Origin: Siderastrea siderea
Lineage: Eukaryota; Cnidaria; Anthozoa; Scleractinia; Rhizangiidae
Assembly (NCBI GenBank): GCA_964030785.1
Contig: OZ034975.1
Span: 39,815,569-39,879,568 of the forward strand
Direction: 5' to 3'
Length of the DNA stretch: 64,000 nt
Shown here: positions 25,415 to 36,700 of the stretch, one piece after another
Layout of the letters: each line of letters starts with the position of its first letter
Numbering within the stretch: the stretch's first letter is position 1
Program-made: the position numbers and the translations under genes
The notes under the pieces: model-generated
What the model was told of the DNA's origin: nothing
Seen by the model: the letters and a program-made list of their open reading frames with translations, nothing else
The model's database searches: none

Positions 25415-28400
25415 CTGAAAGTCAAACATTTATAATTACCATTAAAACAAGATAGAACACTTTCATCAATTGCAAAATGTAGTGTATTGAACTAAACCTG
25501 ACAGAGAATTCAGAAATCAATAAAGAAAACCATGAAAAGTAAGATTAGGCTTATGAGGCTGACATCAACTTCAAGAAATGAAGACGAGGGAATTGTCACC
25601 CACTTGTGGTTCGGGCAATAGACCATAAACATACAAGGATGACTCTCAAACGACAAAGTTTGGAAGAACAGCGCATAACGCCGAAAAAATAACAACTACA
25701 TGAAGGGCACAACGATCGACTCGCTTGGCAAGAAACACGGAATGGGGTGTGGGGGCGGGCAACCCACGGAAATTTGACTTCGTGAATCTCTACCAGGGTG
25801 GGGATTTTGACATCCACAACGGTCCCCTGGCCGGGTGGAAAATTTGACTCGGTTGCCATCTTGGAAGGTGGAGAGGGTCTGGAAATGAGTGGTCCGCCAT
25901 CTTGGAAGTACCCAGAAGTCATTTGGATGAGCTTCCCACATTCTTTGCTTGGCCTTTCTTTTCATGAGCGATGGCAGAACAAATGTTAAGGAGCATTTTG
26001 ATGTTTTTAAACCAAAAAAATGTTGTTTTTAACACCCATCAGTTATCTATCTTTGAAGTTTTATAACACACAGTTATATAGAGAGGGGCAGCAAAGGCAG
26101 CTCAGACAAGGAAGAAGAAAATAAAACAATTCACTGGTATTGTCAGGAGTGTAATTCACAAGGACAGAATGCCAAACTAAAAATCCAAGTAAATCACATG
26201 GGGTAGAGCAGTGCGTGATATAAACGAACTCGACAAGAAATTCTGATTACGACGATAACAGAGTTTAATTGACAGAGTTCAATGTTCCATACAAGCTCAA
26301 TTGAGAGCGATACTAAGATGCGGATTGATTCAAACCGCGTGCTAGTGCTGTTGAAACGTTTGCCGTAAACCGTATGCCGGTTCGAACTGAAATACAATAG
26401 CGAAAATAGAACTAACGTGACTAATACATCTAAGCATACAAGCTAAACAATATATGAAGAAATTATAGCTAACATTCGCAAGAATGTCCGAATGTAGAAA
26501 CGTAACATAATCTGCGCATATTCTAATCTTATAGAAAGCTAACAAGCTCTGGATAGTAGTTTATGACGAATTAACCCTATAATAAGATAAAACCTAGCCT
26601 AGCGAGATAGTTTCTTAATGTCTCGAGCATGATATGCCAACTAACCAACTCGATATAAACGATATAGAGGCTATCCTGATAGTCGAGAAAAACAAAACTT
26701 AACAAAAACGAATAACAAAGAAAAACTAAGAATTAAGCCTAAAAATAAGGAATAGATTACTCACTTTGGTTTGCACACGCACTGCACTAGACTTGATAGA
26801 GTAGATGAATACCAGTGTAGAGAGAAACTATGGCCCAATGCCGAGTAGAAGTTAACGCGATGAAGTCTACACTAGAACTGATCTAACTCAGAAATCCTTA
26901 CGGATACATCTAACCCAAAAACACGTGCGCAAAACCTGCGGTTATGACGATTTTTCTATATCGGACATAGCAGCCGAGAGCTGGTCTACCACAGTAAATG
27001 AAATAAGCAACACGCGGTATGATAGAAAAGATTATTTGATAATATCTAATTAAAAGTAAGTTCCTGTGGTAAGAAGTGGGGTAAACATCACGTTTCAAAA
27101 CCAACAAGGAGTACAAAATGTGTTAAATTGCCAGCAATGCTAAAATATCTCATGACAACAATGCGCGCAGTACACACATAATATTAATGGCAGTGTACAA
27201 TTTGAACAGCTAGAATCTGCCCTCTCCAGTTGGGGAAATGCACGAAGTTGGTGGTACCATTTGTCACCAGAATCTTCTGGAGTCACTGAATTCTGCAATA
27301 AAGTGTGTCTGTTGTGAGTGCCTGACTTCGTCAACATTACTATTCAAGGTCTGTGATCCCCAGGGGTAGGGATTTGACTCTTAATGAAGACCCAAGGGTG
27401 GGGAAATTGACACTTGAAAACCTGAAAATGTCAAATTCCCCTGGGGTTGCCCGCCCCCTCCCCACCCCATCCTGGGGCAAACCATTGATAGGTGCATAAG
27501 ACGTCATGTATCATGAAGACTTTTGTTCCTGGGCCATCGTAGCTTGATCAAAAATAAAACACAAACAGCGGACGTAATAAACATTATAAACTTGCGCATT
27601 TTTATGAACGAAACGTCAAGTTTATATAAAAATGCGTAAGTTTATAATGTTTGTTACTGCTGTTTGTGTTTTATTTTTGATCAAGACGTCATGTAGTCAG
27701 CGTTCCTCTACAGGATTGCCATCCTGGGTTTGTGCAGTCTGCATATGCTATGCATTTGTGAGGAATTGTGCCGCTGGATCGGTTTATCCAACTAGCAAAA
27801 CTGCACGTGAAATTTAGGACTTTTAAATCTAATAAGAATGAACTAAAACTAAAATGTAACTGTCATGATGTTTTTCTTTGTTTTTCTGAGTTTACTTTGG
27901 TGATTTGAAGCTCATGAAACTATCGCTTTCGCGAATTGCAACACAGGCCTACCATCCTCTGTCAGTGTATAGAAATACATCTATCTAGCTGTGTATCTAA
28001 AACTAAAGCTAAAATTTAGGCCTTTTAAAACTGACGAAAATGAAATGAAAACTCATAAAATTGCTGCCACGTTGTTTTTCTTTGTGTTTCTGTGTTTATT
28101 TTGGCGCCTGTTAAGGCTCACGGAGCGATGTTTTCAAAATAACGGTGGGACTCGCTCAAAAGTAGAGAAAGAGAATGACGATCACAAAACATGACGTTTG
28201 AGGTACTGGATTACGTCTATTTTGAAGTAAACTAAATATTCCTCGCAATGTTTCCAATTAATAGGAACGTTTCGGTATTCCCATACATTTCCTCATATTT
28301 TGAACTAACGGTCGCACAGGTTTTGTGGGTCCCATGATTTTTTCTAGTCATGAAACCTTATAATCTTTTGTTTTTTGGTGTTTTGAATTGAAACTTTTAT

Positions 28401-28802
28401 TTTTCGAAGCTGTCGACTTCTTATTTCCAGAAGAAGCGTCAGGCCGTGCCTAACGAAATACTAGAAATGAAATACTTTGTTTTTCCCAGCCGTACTTCTT
28501 GCTTCTTTGGTTTTATTCATCCAAAACTGTTCATCAGGTCCACCATGATCCGGAGCCTTTGAATTATCCGCCGTTGGCCGTTGCAGACTTTTTCAAATTT
28601 TTCGTGTACGTTTCCGCTTTTATTTTTTCTAGTTTAATAGGTAGACGCATTCATTTTCTTTCTTTGCTCTCCTGACTACCGGTAGAGATGTTTTGTATTT
28701 CTCCTTTTAAATCAAATGTGCAAAAATAACACATTCTGTTCACTTCCGGTGTGAATGGGGTATAAAATTATACAACTCTTCAATCTGAGATGGGGAAGCA
28801 AA
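25415..28802. other. Spacer between the Ig gene and the Harbinger-like element
   Basis: This should contain the promoter and signal-peptide exon of the minus-strand Ig gene, but I could not identify either. GGGGTG..AATTTGACA-type GC-rich repeats occur near 25740-25870 and 27355-27480. A foldback lies at 27543-27685 (listed separately). Confidence 0.4.
27543..27685. repeat. Foldback hairpin (arms about 60 bp)
   Basis: Left arm 27543-27604 (CTTGATCAAAAATAAAACAC...) and right arm 27627-27685 are near-perfect inverse copies with a 22-bp loop. A direct repeat AAGACGTCATGTA occurs upstream (about 27499) and at the right arm edge (about 27683), which may be a duplicated target or a vestige of an older copy. 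Confidence 0.75.
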
Positions 28803-29945
28803 TTAGGGACGGACCATTATTTTTTGGAGGGGGGAATGAAAAATCCTGAAAAAAATTGTTTGCAAAATCAAAAAAGCCCAAATAAATTGTTTGCAGACAT
28901 GAAAAGGAGAAAATAAAAAGTTTGCAGACTAGATGATACATAGTTTGATTTATATAAGTAAATTTAGTCCTATTTGTTAAAATGCAAGATAACAATGCAA
29001 CAAAATGGTTTGCAAAATCTGGATTCATCAACTGGTTTGACATGGTAAATTAGTATGTTAGCTATTCATTAGAGCAAATGAGACAAACAAACATCAGTTT
29101 TGTCATTTCTTTCCGGTGGCTGATTAACCAAATCGACTTGGTTCATAAACCCCAATTTCCGTTTTATACTTTTCCACCAACAAAGTACCACAGTTTCTTA
29201 AAATCAGTAATTAACCCCTTTATTAAAAAAAATCTCTTCTGAGGACCTTGAAAGCATTAAATGTTTAAGTTAGGTTATTGTATTAATCGTTTCTATAACA
29301 AGAATTTTGTGTAATTGGATAGCTGTAAACGGACAACTATGTTGTGCACGCGTCAATCAGGTGCACTGAAATGGGTTCTTTTTATAGCTGTTTCTCCAAA
29401 ACTGATAATTAAAAATATATCCCTGAAGGGCACATAGATTTTCTAATCTCGCATTTTGTTATAGATAGGATTAACTGGACTTCCTGTTGTATAATTCAGG
29501 TATAATCGTGCTCGTAATTTCAAATCGTCCTCGCGCTACGCGCTCGGCTGATTTAAAGTAACTCGCCCAATTACTCCCTGAATTGTGCTCCACTGAGTCT
29601 AATTACCATTACTAATCAAGAACTCTTCGCAGTGCAGTGAAAATCTAAGAGAAATGATTAACTTAAAATCCTGGGTTGCATGTATTCACTAATAGTCACA
29701 CTGGCTTTTTAACAGGGTCCTAGGCTGGTTTGATGATGACATTTATAAATCATCACTTAAACAGCAAGCAGTCTCCTGTTTTCCACTTGCATGAAGAAGG
29801 CAAATTGGATCCAGTCTTGTATAAAGTACAAAATAAAGCGCAAGTGTAAGCAAGCACTGTTTCATTTGGCTCCTCAGTCCTCTCTAGGGTCACGGGAGAA
29901 AAGGCCACTGTTGCAGTTCTATATTATTACTAACAATTAGTTCAC

Positions 29946-30848
29946 GAATCTAAATTACTAATTGATAATAAAGTGAAGTCTGTTAAAAATCAAATCATCT
30001 GGAATAATCAAAACATCGCGGTGGATGGAAAGTCAATATTCTTTAGAAACTGGTTTAATAAGGGTATCGTCTACATCAGCGACCTGCTTGATGAGAACTC
30101 AAACTTTCACTCTCTAGCAGGTTTAAAAGAAAAATTTCAAATCAATCCTCCGTTTACCGTATATTACGGCCTCTTAAAAGCCATTCCAAAAGAATGGAAA
30201 ACGGCCTTGCAGAACGAGCCCCATACCGGTAATTCAACACAAATAACCTTCTCAACAAAATCATCGTATTTAAAATTACTTAGTAAAAGTTACTTAGCTC
30301 CTACAGCTGAACAAAGAATTATAAACCACGGCTTCACCAAGGAAAACGTCTGCAATGTCTATTTGCTGCCCTTCCGAATTTTAAAAGAAGCAAAGCTCAT
30401 CATATTTCAATACAAAATTATCCATAACATCTTACCTACGCAAGCCAGTTTATTTCGGCCAAATTTAGCAGAAAATGATGTATGTCCTTTATGCAACCTT
30501 GAAAGACAGACGCTGTCTCACATGCTGTTCTCATGTACTGTGTCCTCGTCTTTGTGGAATCTCTTCACACGCTGGTGGCAAAAAACCTTTGGCCATCACA
30601 TAACTTTAACAGAAACTATTATTCTTTACGGCTGGTACCAGGAACGTGGCTCTAACACCTGGATAGCCCTCAACTACTCTCTAATAATCGCGAAATATCA
30701 CATATTCTCCACAAGTGTACGCGGCGGCATTTTAGACTTTGAAAACTTCCTCTTTCGCCTTAAAGATAAAATTTCTACACTTCATGCTATCGCTACCAAA
30801 AATAATAAAATAGATAAATTCAAGGAAACGTGGTCCCCTCTGCTGTAA
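29946..30848 (+). CDS. C-terminal part of a LINE reverse-transcriptase ORF2
   Basis: The frame is open from the truncation point and ends at TAA 30846-30848 (300 codons). It has the C-terminal zinc knuckle typical of L1/Tx1-type ORF2 proteins: CPLCNLERQTLSHMLFSC, preceded by FQYKIIHNILPT, the segment that usually follows the reverse-transcriptase domain. The polymerase and endonuclease domains are absent because the copy is 5' truncated. No start codon of its own is expected, and it is probably not expressed. The clade (L1/Tx1) is a judgement from the zinc-knuckle spacing. Confidence 0.85.
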   Translation, partial: ESKLLIDNKVKSVKNQIIWNNQNIAVDGKSIFFRNWFNKGIVYISDLLDENSNFHSLAGLKEKFQINPPFTVYYGLLKAIPKEWKTALQNEPHTGNSTQITFSTKSSYLKLLSKSYLAPTAEQRIINHGFTKENVCNVYLLPFRILKEAKLIIFQYKIIHNILPTQASLFRPNLAENDVCPLCNLERQTLSHMLFSCTVSSSLWNLFTRWWQKTFGHHITLTETIILYGWYQERGSNTWIALNYSLIIAKYHIFSTSVRGGILDFENFLFRLKDKISTLHAIATKNNKIDKFKETWSPLL

Positions 30849-31127
30849 TTTTTTTTTCTTGTTGTATTGTTTCTTTCTTTTTGTTTGTGTACTAATCCTG
30901 TCCATGCGTATCTGTCGACCTTATGACTAGTATGGTTCAATGAAATGTAAGATTAACTTGACTGTAAATTGTATAAATAATTGTAATTGTATGTAATTGT
31001 AATTGTAATTTATAAGTAACATCTGTATATAGTATAAGAAGGTAGATGAATACTGTATTGTAATTAGCGTACGTCTTGTTTTGTAACGGTAAATAAAGAT
31101 AATTTTCATTAAAAAAAAAAAAAAAAA
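29946..31127 (+). mobile_element. 5'-truncated LINE (L1/Tx1-like) insertion
   Basis: The insertion is bounded by the 13-bp direct repeat ACAATTAGTTCAC (29933-29945 and 31128-31140). It ends in AATAAA (31090-31095) and a run of about 18 A. The 5' end is truncated within the second ORF, as usual for target-primed reverse transcription. The perfect target duplication and open reading frame indicate a recent insertion. Confidence 0.92.
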
Positions 31128-31340
31128 ACAATTAGTTCACATTTTAATGTTTCAGGATACTTTGATATGGGATTTTCAATTTTTTTAGGAAACAAAACAA
31201 GCCATGGTGTAGTTATACTTTTATAAGTTAGAGACATAGAGACACGGCATTCATGGAAAGCAGTTTAAGGCAGTAATGTTTAGATTAGTATTTTTACTAC
31301 ATAAGATTACCTGATGAATTTTAACCGTATATAAATAAAT

Positions 31341-31341
31341 G

Positions 31342-31372
<31 letters not shown>
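31341..31372. repeat. AAT microsatellite
   Basis: About ten AAT units after the nested LINE, within the Harbinger-like element. Confidence 0.85.
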
Positions 31373-31540
31373 GCATCTTAGTAGTTAAGAGACTTTGAAC
31401 ATTTTAGCAGCTTTAGTGCTTTTTAATTCATTTTAGTAGAAGTTAGATCTTTTTTTCTTCCTCGAAAATTAGCTGCATAGGCTACGTTCGCGCCCTGTGC
31501 ATGCTTTTTAGGATGGCAGCATATATACGTCTTGCACTGC

Positions 31541-31635
<95 letters not shown>

Positions 31636-31650
31636 TAATAATAATAACAA
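31541..31650. repeat. TAA microsatellite
   Basis: About 35 units of (TAA) with few interruptions, creating poly-Asn and poly-Ile frames that are not genes. Lies near the right end of the Harbinger-like element. Confidence 0.95.
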
Positions 31651-31788
31651 ACACACAAAAAAATTGTTTGCAGGAAGATGCAGCCGGAAAAAAAATTGTT
31701 TGCACAGACAACAGCACAGAAAAAAAATTGTTTGTCTTCAAAACATTTTCATCCCCCCCCCTCCAAAAAAATAATGGTCCGTCCCTTA

Positions 31789-32889
31789 GAGCATTTCAAC
31801 GTGGTAGCATAGGGTTTCCCATACTTCCAATACGAGAGGAACACCCCCCCCCCCTTCCCAACCTCCTGTATAAATGTTAGCCGATAACAAGAGAGGATCC
31901 TCTCTTGCCGATAATGTATAAAATAGATGTGAAGAATATACGTACAAGGACTCATAAGCGAGAATCTTTAACCTAAACCTGACGGACCCTTCGTCACGCA
32001 ATCTCGTTCTTCACGGATGACTAAATAACACACAACGTAGATGAAATGACCACCATTTCAGATACTGCCGTCTTCATCTTATCACGACTGATACCGTTAC
32101 TTACTTCGAACGGGTTTGGTATGAAGGCTTTCATAATTTTCAACATTCTTCAAGGTTTAATAGAATTATCAGGTTAGTATTTGTCCATGAAAGCCTTTGC
32201 TTCATTGTTTAGTGTACCATCGAATCCCCGGGACCGAACCTCAGTTGCTCTTCAATGCCGGGGAGACAGTGAAGAAGCTGCTGAAGACAGAATGAAACGT
32301 CCATATCATGACTTCTTTAGCAACCCGCCTGTAATAAACAGGTGCCAGCAACTCGATCTTTACATTCTCGGAAGCTCAAAACGGTTTAATCATGGCGTCT
32401 AACTTAGATAAACACGCCGTAATTCTGCTGAACATTGCATAATTCATCTATGACTTTGTAATGTAGACTGTGATGAAATAGGTTAACATTTTGTATTTAT
32501 CACAAAGGTACAGGTAACCTCTCAATATTTCAAAGTGGCAAGTATATTAAGAATTAAATGTTTCTGCAACTAGCTATAAATGGTGAAATTCAATTTAAAA
32601 CGTCATTTTTGATCGATTAGATAGGAGAGAAAGACGTCTGTGCCAACAAAAATTTAAACTTTAATTTTTTAATTTGAATTTTAAATTTTAGTTTATTTAA
32701 ATTTTTAGGTGTAAGAGTCGTCTTTTTATATATTCTCTTGTGGTCTTACATTCATGGATTCAGAGAATACTGAAACTAAGTTGCGGATTGATGACGAAAC
32801 ACCGGAGATTGTTATTTAGCACATTGAGTTGTCTTGGAATATGACTCGTCAACAAGTAGAGCTGTTTTCTTCCGCCTCAATTGCTTCAT
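31789..32889. other. Spacer, no gene seen
   Basis: A 73-codon frame at 32181-32402 has no recognisable domain. The rest is AT-rich. It ends at the target duplication of the 14-kb transposon. Confidence 0.4.
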
Positions 32890-32896
32890 GTAGCAA

Positions 32897-33751
32897 CACA
32901 GGTAACCAAAGCTTGAGTTATGACTGAAAATTAATAAAATTTTATGAAATAAACAGTGTTTCTTTCATTCTTTGTTTATATCTTACGTACTTGCTATCTA
33001 GAGCAAAAATTCGCTCTCCGAGCGAGAATAAGCGTCTTTCTAATTCTTGCTCCCAATTAGTATTATAATATTATGCAAAGGTTGCACACTGATCACAGGA
33101 CACCCAAGCATAATATTTGAATATTATTAAAAATGGCGTTTCAAAATAAAAGACTTTGTATGGGATTTCGAAGCGAACATTTTGAGCAATACATAACAGC
33201 AAACTAACTGAATAAAGTTCATGAAACATTACATGGTGTTGTTTGCTATCCGTACAACGCATTTTGAGCAATTTTAGGCCCATTTACTTAACTGTGTTAG
33301 TACGTGTATAATACATTGACAAGGAAGGAGTCATTTGGCCCGATTTAGCCACTATCACCCCTCGACACGTTTCGGAATTCGCTCGAATTTACCCACAAAT
33401 CTAGTTCAGGCTCCCATTCTGACTTAGCGACTTGACAAAAGGAAGACATACAAGTGATTTTCTCAAAACCAATTGCACATACCTCGTGTACCAAAAGAAT
33501 TATCCACTGCACAAAATCGTAATAGCATCTCAAAATAGGCCGCCATGGATGCGTGAGGATCCCGATAGCCCCGTTTGACCGCGGTCAGCACTGGACACCA
33601 GTCAAACCATGCCCTTATCAGGAGGGCCACGCTCGTTTTGGTCGTGTTACAATTGTAGTAACTATGACCCGGTGCGGACACAAATTGTCGCTCCAACGTT
33701 GTCTGGTTCGCGCGAGAAAGGTGGAATTGCTGCGTGGGACTCCGTGACCTT
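32897..33751. repeat. Left terminal inverted repeat of the 14-kb transposon
   Basis: About 855 bp, matching the inverse of 45806-47037 with scattered substitutions and small indels once the 389-bp insertion in the right copy is removed. An inward frame in this copy is the counterpart of helicase exon 1. Here the start codon is ATA (33535-33537) instead of ATG and the frame closes at a TGA near 33745. The repeat ends about ten bases before the transposase start at 33761, so it likely supplies that gene's promoter. Confidence 0.92.
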
Positions 33752-33760
33752 GGGGGCAAT

Positions 33761-36700
33761 ATGTTGTCCAAATTAAAACGGTCTTGGCCATTAGAAGATG
33801 AAGAGTCAAGAAAAAAGAAAAACCGTGTTTCTTCTTCCTTCTACGCTTCAATTCGTGCGTGGTAAGTTGAACATATTTGCATTCATATACAAAACGTTTA
33901 CAGGCATCTTTAGTACGTACTGCGTGCAAAAATAATCCTGAGACTGAACGTCCGCCGGAAATTTGAATTGGTTTATTTATTTTTCCGTTAATGCACCTTG
34001 AATCGTACAATATCTATATTTTTTGGAACCGAATTTAGCCCATTCATTTGAAAATTATTATCGTAACGCACGTGAAAATGTTTTATTTTAAAATTGTTAT
34101 TCTACAATTTCAAAAGCAAGAAAATATACATCATGAAATGGAGATAAATTAAGAAACGGAAATGATTTATTTAGTGCTATCCCAGTCTTGTAACACTCTT
34201 CAGTTTTAAATAGTGGATAGCATTCTAGTCGTTCGAATCAAAATTCAATACCAATTGCAAGAGGGGGCATTATTCTTTCAGGAAACTGCTAATTTTGATG
34301 GCCAAGAAACCACTTATAAAGGCTGGTTCACTCACATAATGAGTCAGCTGGCGCATAAAACTGATAGTGTGTTATCAGCAGCATTGCCAAAAGTAGCAGA
34401 AAGATAGCAACCAAAACATTTTACGTAAAATTATTGTGGAATTCTTATTTGAAAGTGAACATACAGTATAAAATGCTCATTTACCACCTACGGAATTTAT
34501 ACGAATTCACAAATGACCAGTTCCCAGTTGGCTTGATAGCTCAATTGGTTGGAGCACTGCACTATGCTATCGCAGAGGTCATGAGTTCTCGTTTCGTTCG
34601 AGCCTGGTCTTTTGGCAGTTTTTTTTTGGGTTAGTGGCTTAAAGTTGATATCATTAACTGCGAACGTCGTCATCATTCCATATAGAATTCTTATTTATCA
34701 AGCCTGGTAAGAGAGGGGCGACTTGTTGGATACTGTGGCGGTTTATTAAACAAACTTCGTAGATGTTGTTTTACTTTCAAAACTGTTCTCAAATTCCATG
34801 AAATCAAGAATAAAAGGACTAGCCTGTTCCAGGCGTTCAGATAGTGGAGCGCGAGCGAAAAATAAAGCGAACGAAAGAGCGCTTTTTCGCTCGCTTTCTT
34901 TTTCGCTCACGCTCCACTATCTGAACGCCTGGAACAGGCTATAAAAGGACTGATTAATAATGATTGAATGCTAACCATAAATTTTCTTTGCTGTAGGATT
35001 TTACTGAATTACGAAGTGAGCGAAAATTGTTTTACGACCTATGATGAAATCACATCACATGCGCATCTTCACGAAGGAAAACTCACAACAAGTAGGGATG
35101 ATATCCTTACCTCCCACATTATATTAAGGGCTGTGCGCGATGTTTTTGGAGACGCCATAAGTGGCTCCAAAAGAAGAATTGAGAAGACAAGCAAAAGGGT
35201 CTTTCTCAATCTCAAGAAAAAAAGCGGACTTCACGCATTACGCACGGAATTTGAAGATGAATGGGAGACCTTACGATCTAACATTTCACGTGTTGTTAAT
35301 GAAGCTGGGGACGGACAGTGGAAAGTGATGGTGAGCGACGAGTTTTCCCTAAGTTGTTCACGCCTAGAAAATATTTGTTGTGATGGCAGAGTGATGGTAA
35401 GCGAAGTACGATTTGTAAAGAACTGCACCGAAGAAACAATACAAACCGAGATTTTGTATGATAATCGCGCTATTAAATCAGAAGTGACAGCAACGATCGA
35501 AAAACAATTTTGTGCTACAGGGATATTAGACAGAGCCAAAAACTTACTAACACTTATGGATAACTCCTACATTTGTTGTGGATTTCGTGCATGTGAGGTT
35601 GACGAAGAATTACAACTTTACAATATAAAGGTGGAAAAGCATGTACTCACGCATCGCGATGGAGTCACCGAGGAAATGTACTTTGCATCTGACTGCGAAG
35701 TGTTTACCAATTCAGGAGGGTTGATCTGCTCACGATGCAAACAAACAAAAAGAAGTTACAAAGAAAAAGAAAAAAATGTGGAATCCCCAATTTGCATACA
35801 AACAAAGCATATGAGGTTTTCTTTCAAGTGTGACAAAAAAATAAAATGATATGTAATATGTCCTCTCCTAGGGTTATGAGACTATGCATAGAGCTGTATA
35901 GTAAAAATCCTCACGTGCTGGACCCGCTGAGGAATGTGATGTACCTTCCAAGCAACCGAACCATTCGGTAAGTGAAAAGTCATAAATAAAATGAAATAAA
36001 AACAGTCCTAAAATGTATGGAAACTTAAACATATAAAACTCATACGCATACCCGGCGGCTCACGTAAGCGACCAACCAAAATGTCAACATGGATGAGCTC
36101 CAACCCGACAGTTGTTAGTTAAGATACTTGAAAAAAAACGTGATGCAAAGCAATAATGGTTATTAATATAATTTAATAGAGAAGATTACATAAATTTTTT
36201 CAAACGCGGTTAACCTAGAAGTGGAGGAAAAACATAAAAGTTAAGCAACAATAATTCATGCACAAAATGTACAAGTACAGAAACATAAAATAAAAGATAT
36301 AAGTTAAAATATTAAAAGAAATTCAATATCATTCTGGAACAAAAAAGAATGGTGCTATGATTATAACTGCTCTCTCGACGATAGGATGGTCAGTTGTTGA
36401 TACATGACCTGTAGCTGATAAGAACACTAGAAGAGAAAAATTGTCCGCATGCAGTTAGAAAATGTAAATTAATTGAGCTACAGAGCATTTTTTTTTACGG
36501 TATTAAATGATGTTCAATGGCATATATGCTTTATAATTTATATACGACAACAACCCACTTAGGTACTACAAGAACAAAGTGGAACAGAAACCTGGCTGGG
36601 ACAATGAGATGCTTAAGTGGTGCCTACAAGAGGCCAAGAACCACAATTTAAAACCACAGGATTACATGGGTGGCTTTGTTATTGATGAAATGAAAATCCA

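Larger units (their letters stand above)
28806..31785. mobile_element. PIF/Harbinger-like non-autonomous element carrying a LINE
   Basis: Inverted termini start GGGACGGACCATTATTTTTT and continue into a G-rich stretch and ATGAAAA (about 36 bp). The target duplication is TTA (28803-28805 and 31786-31788), the target preferred by PIF/Harbinger elements (family knowledge). Subterminal AAATTGTTTGCA repeats lie inside both ends. No Harbinger transposase frame was found. The LINE at 29946-31127 is nested inside and accounts for about 1.2 kb. Confidence 0.7.

Noticed and set aside
31508..31774. Poly-Asn and poly-Ile open frames on both strands
   Set aside because: They are translations of a TAA microsatellite.
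34527..34608. Functional tRNA gene
   Set aside because: The 5' half is tRNA-like but the T arm and box B are degenerate and the T-rich tail fits a SINE remnant.
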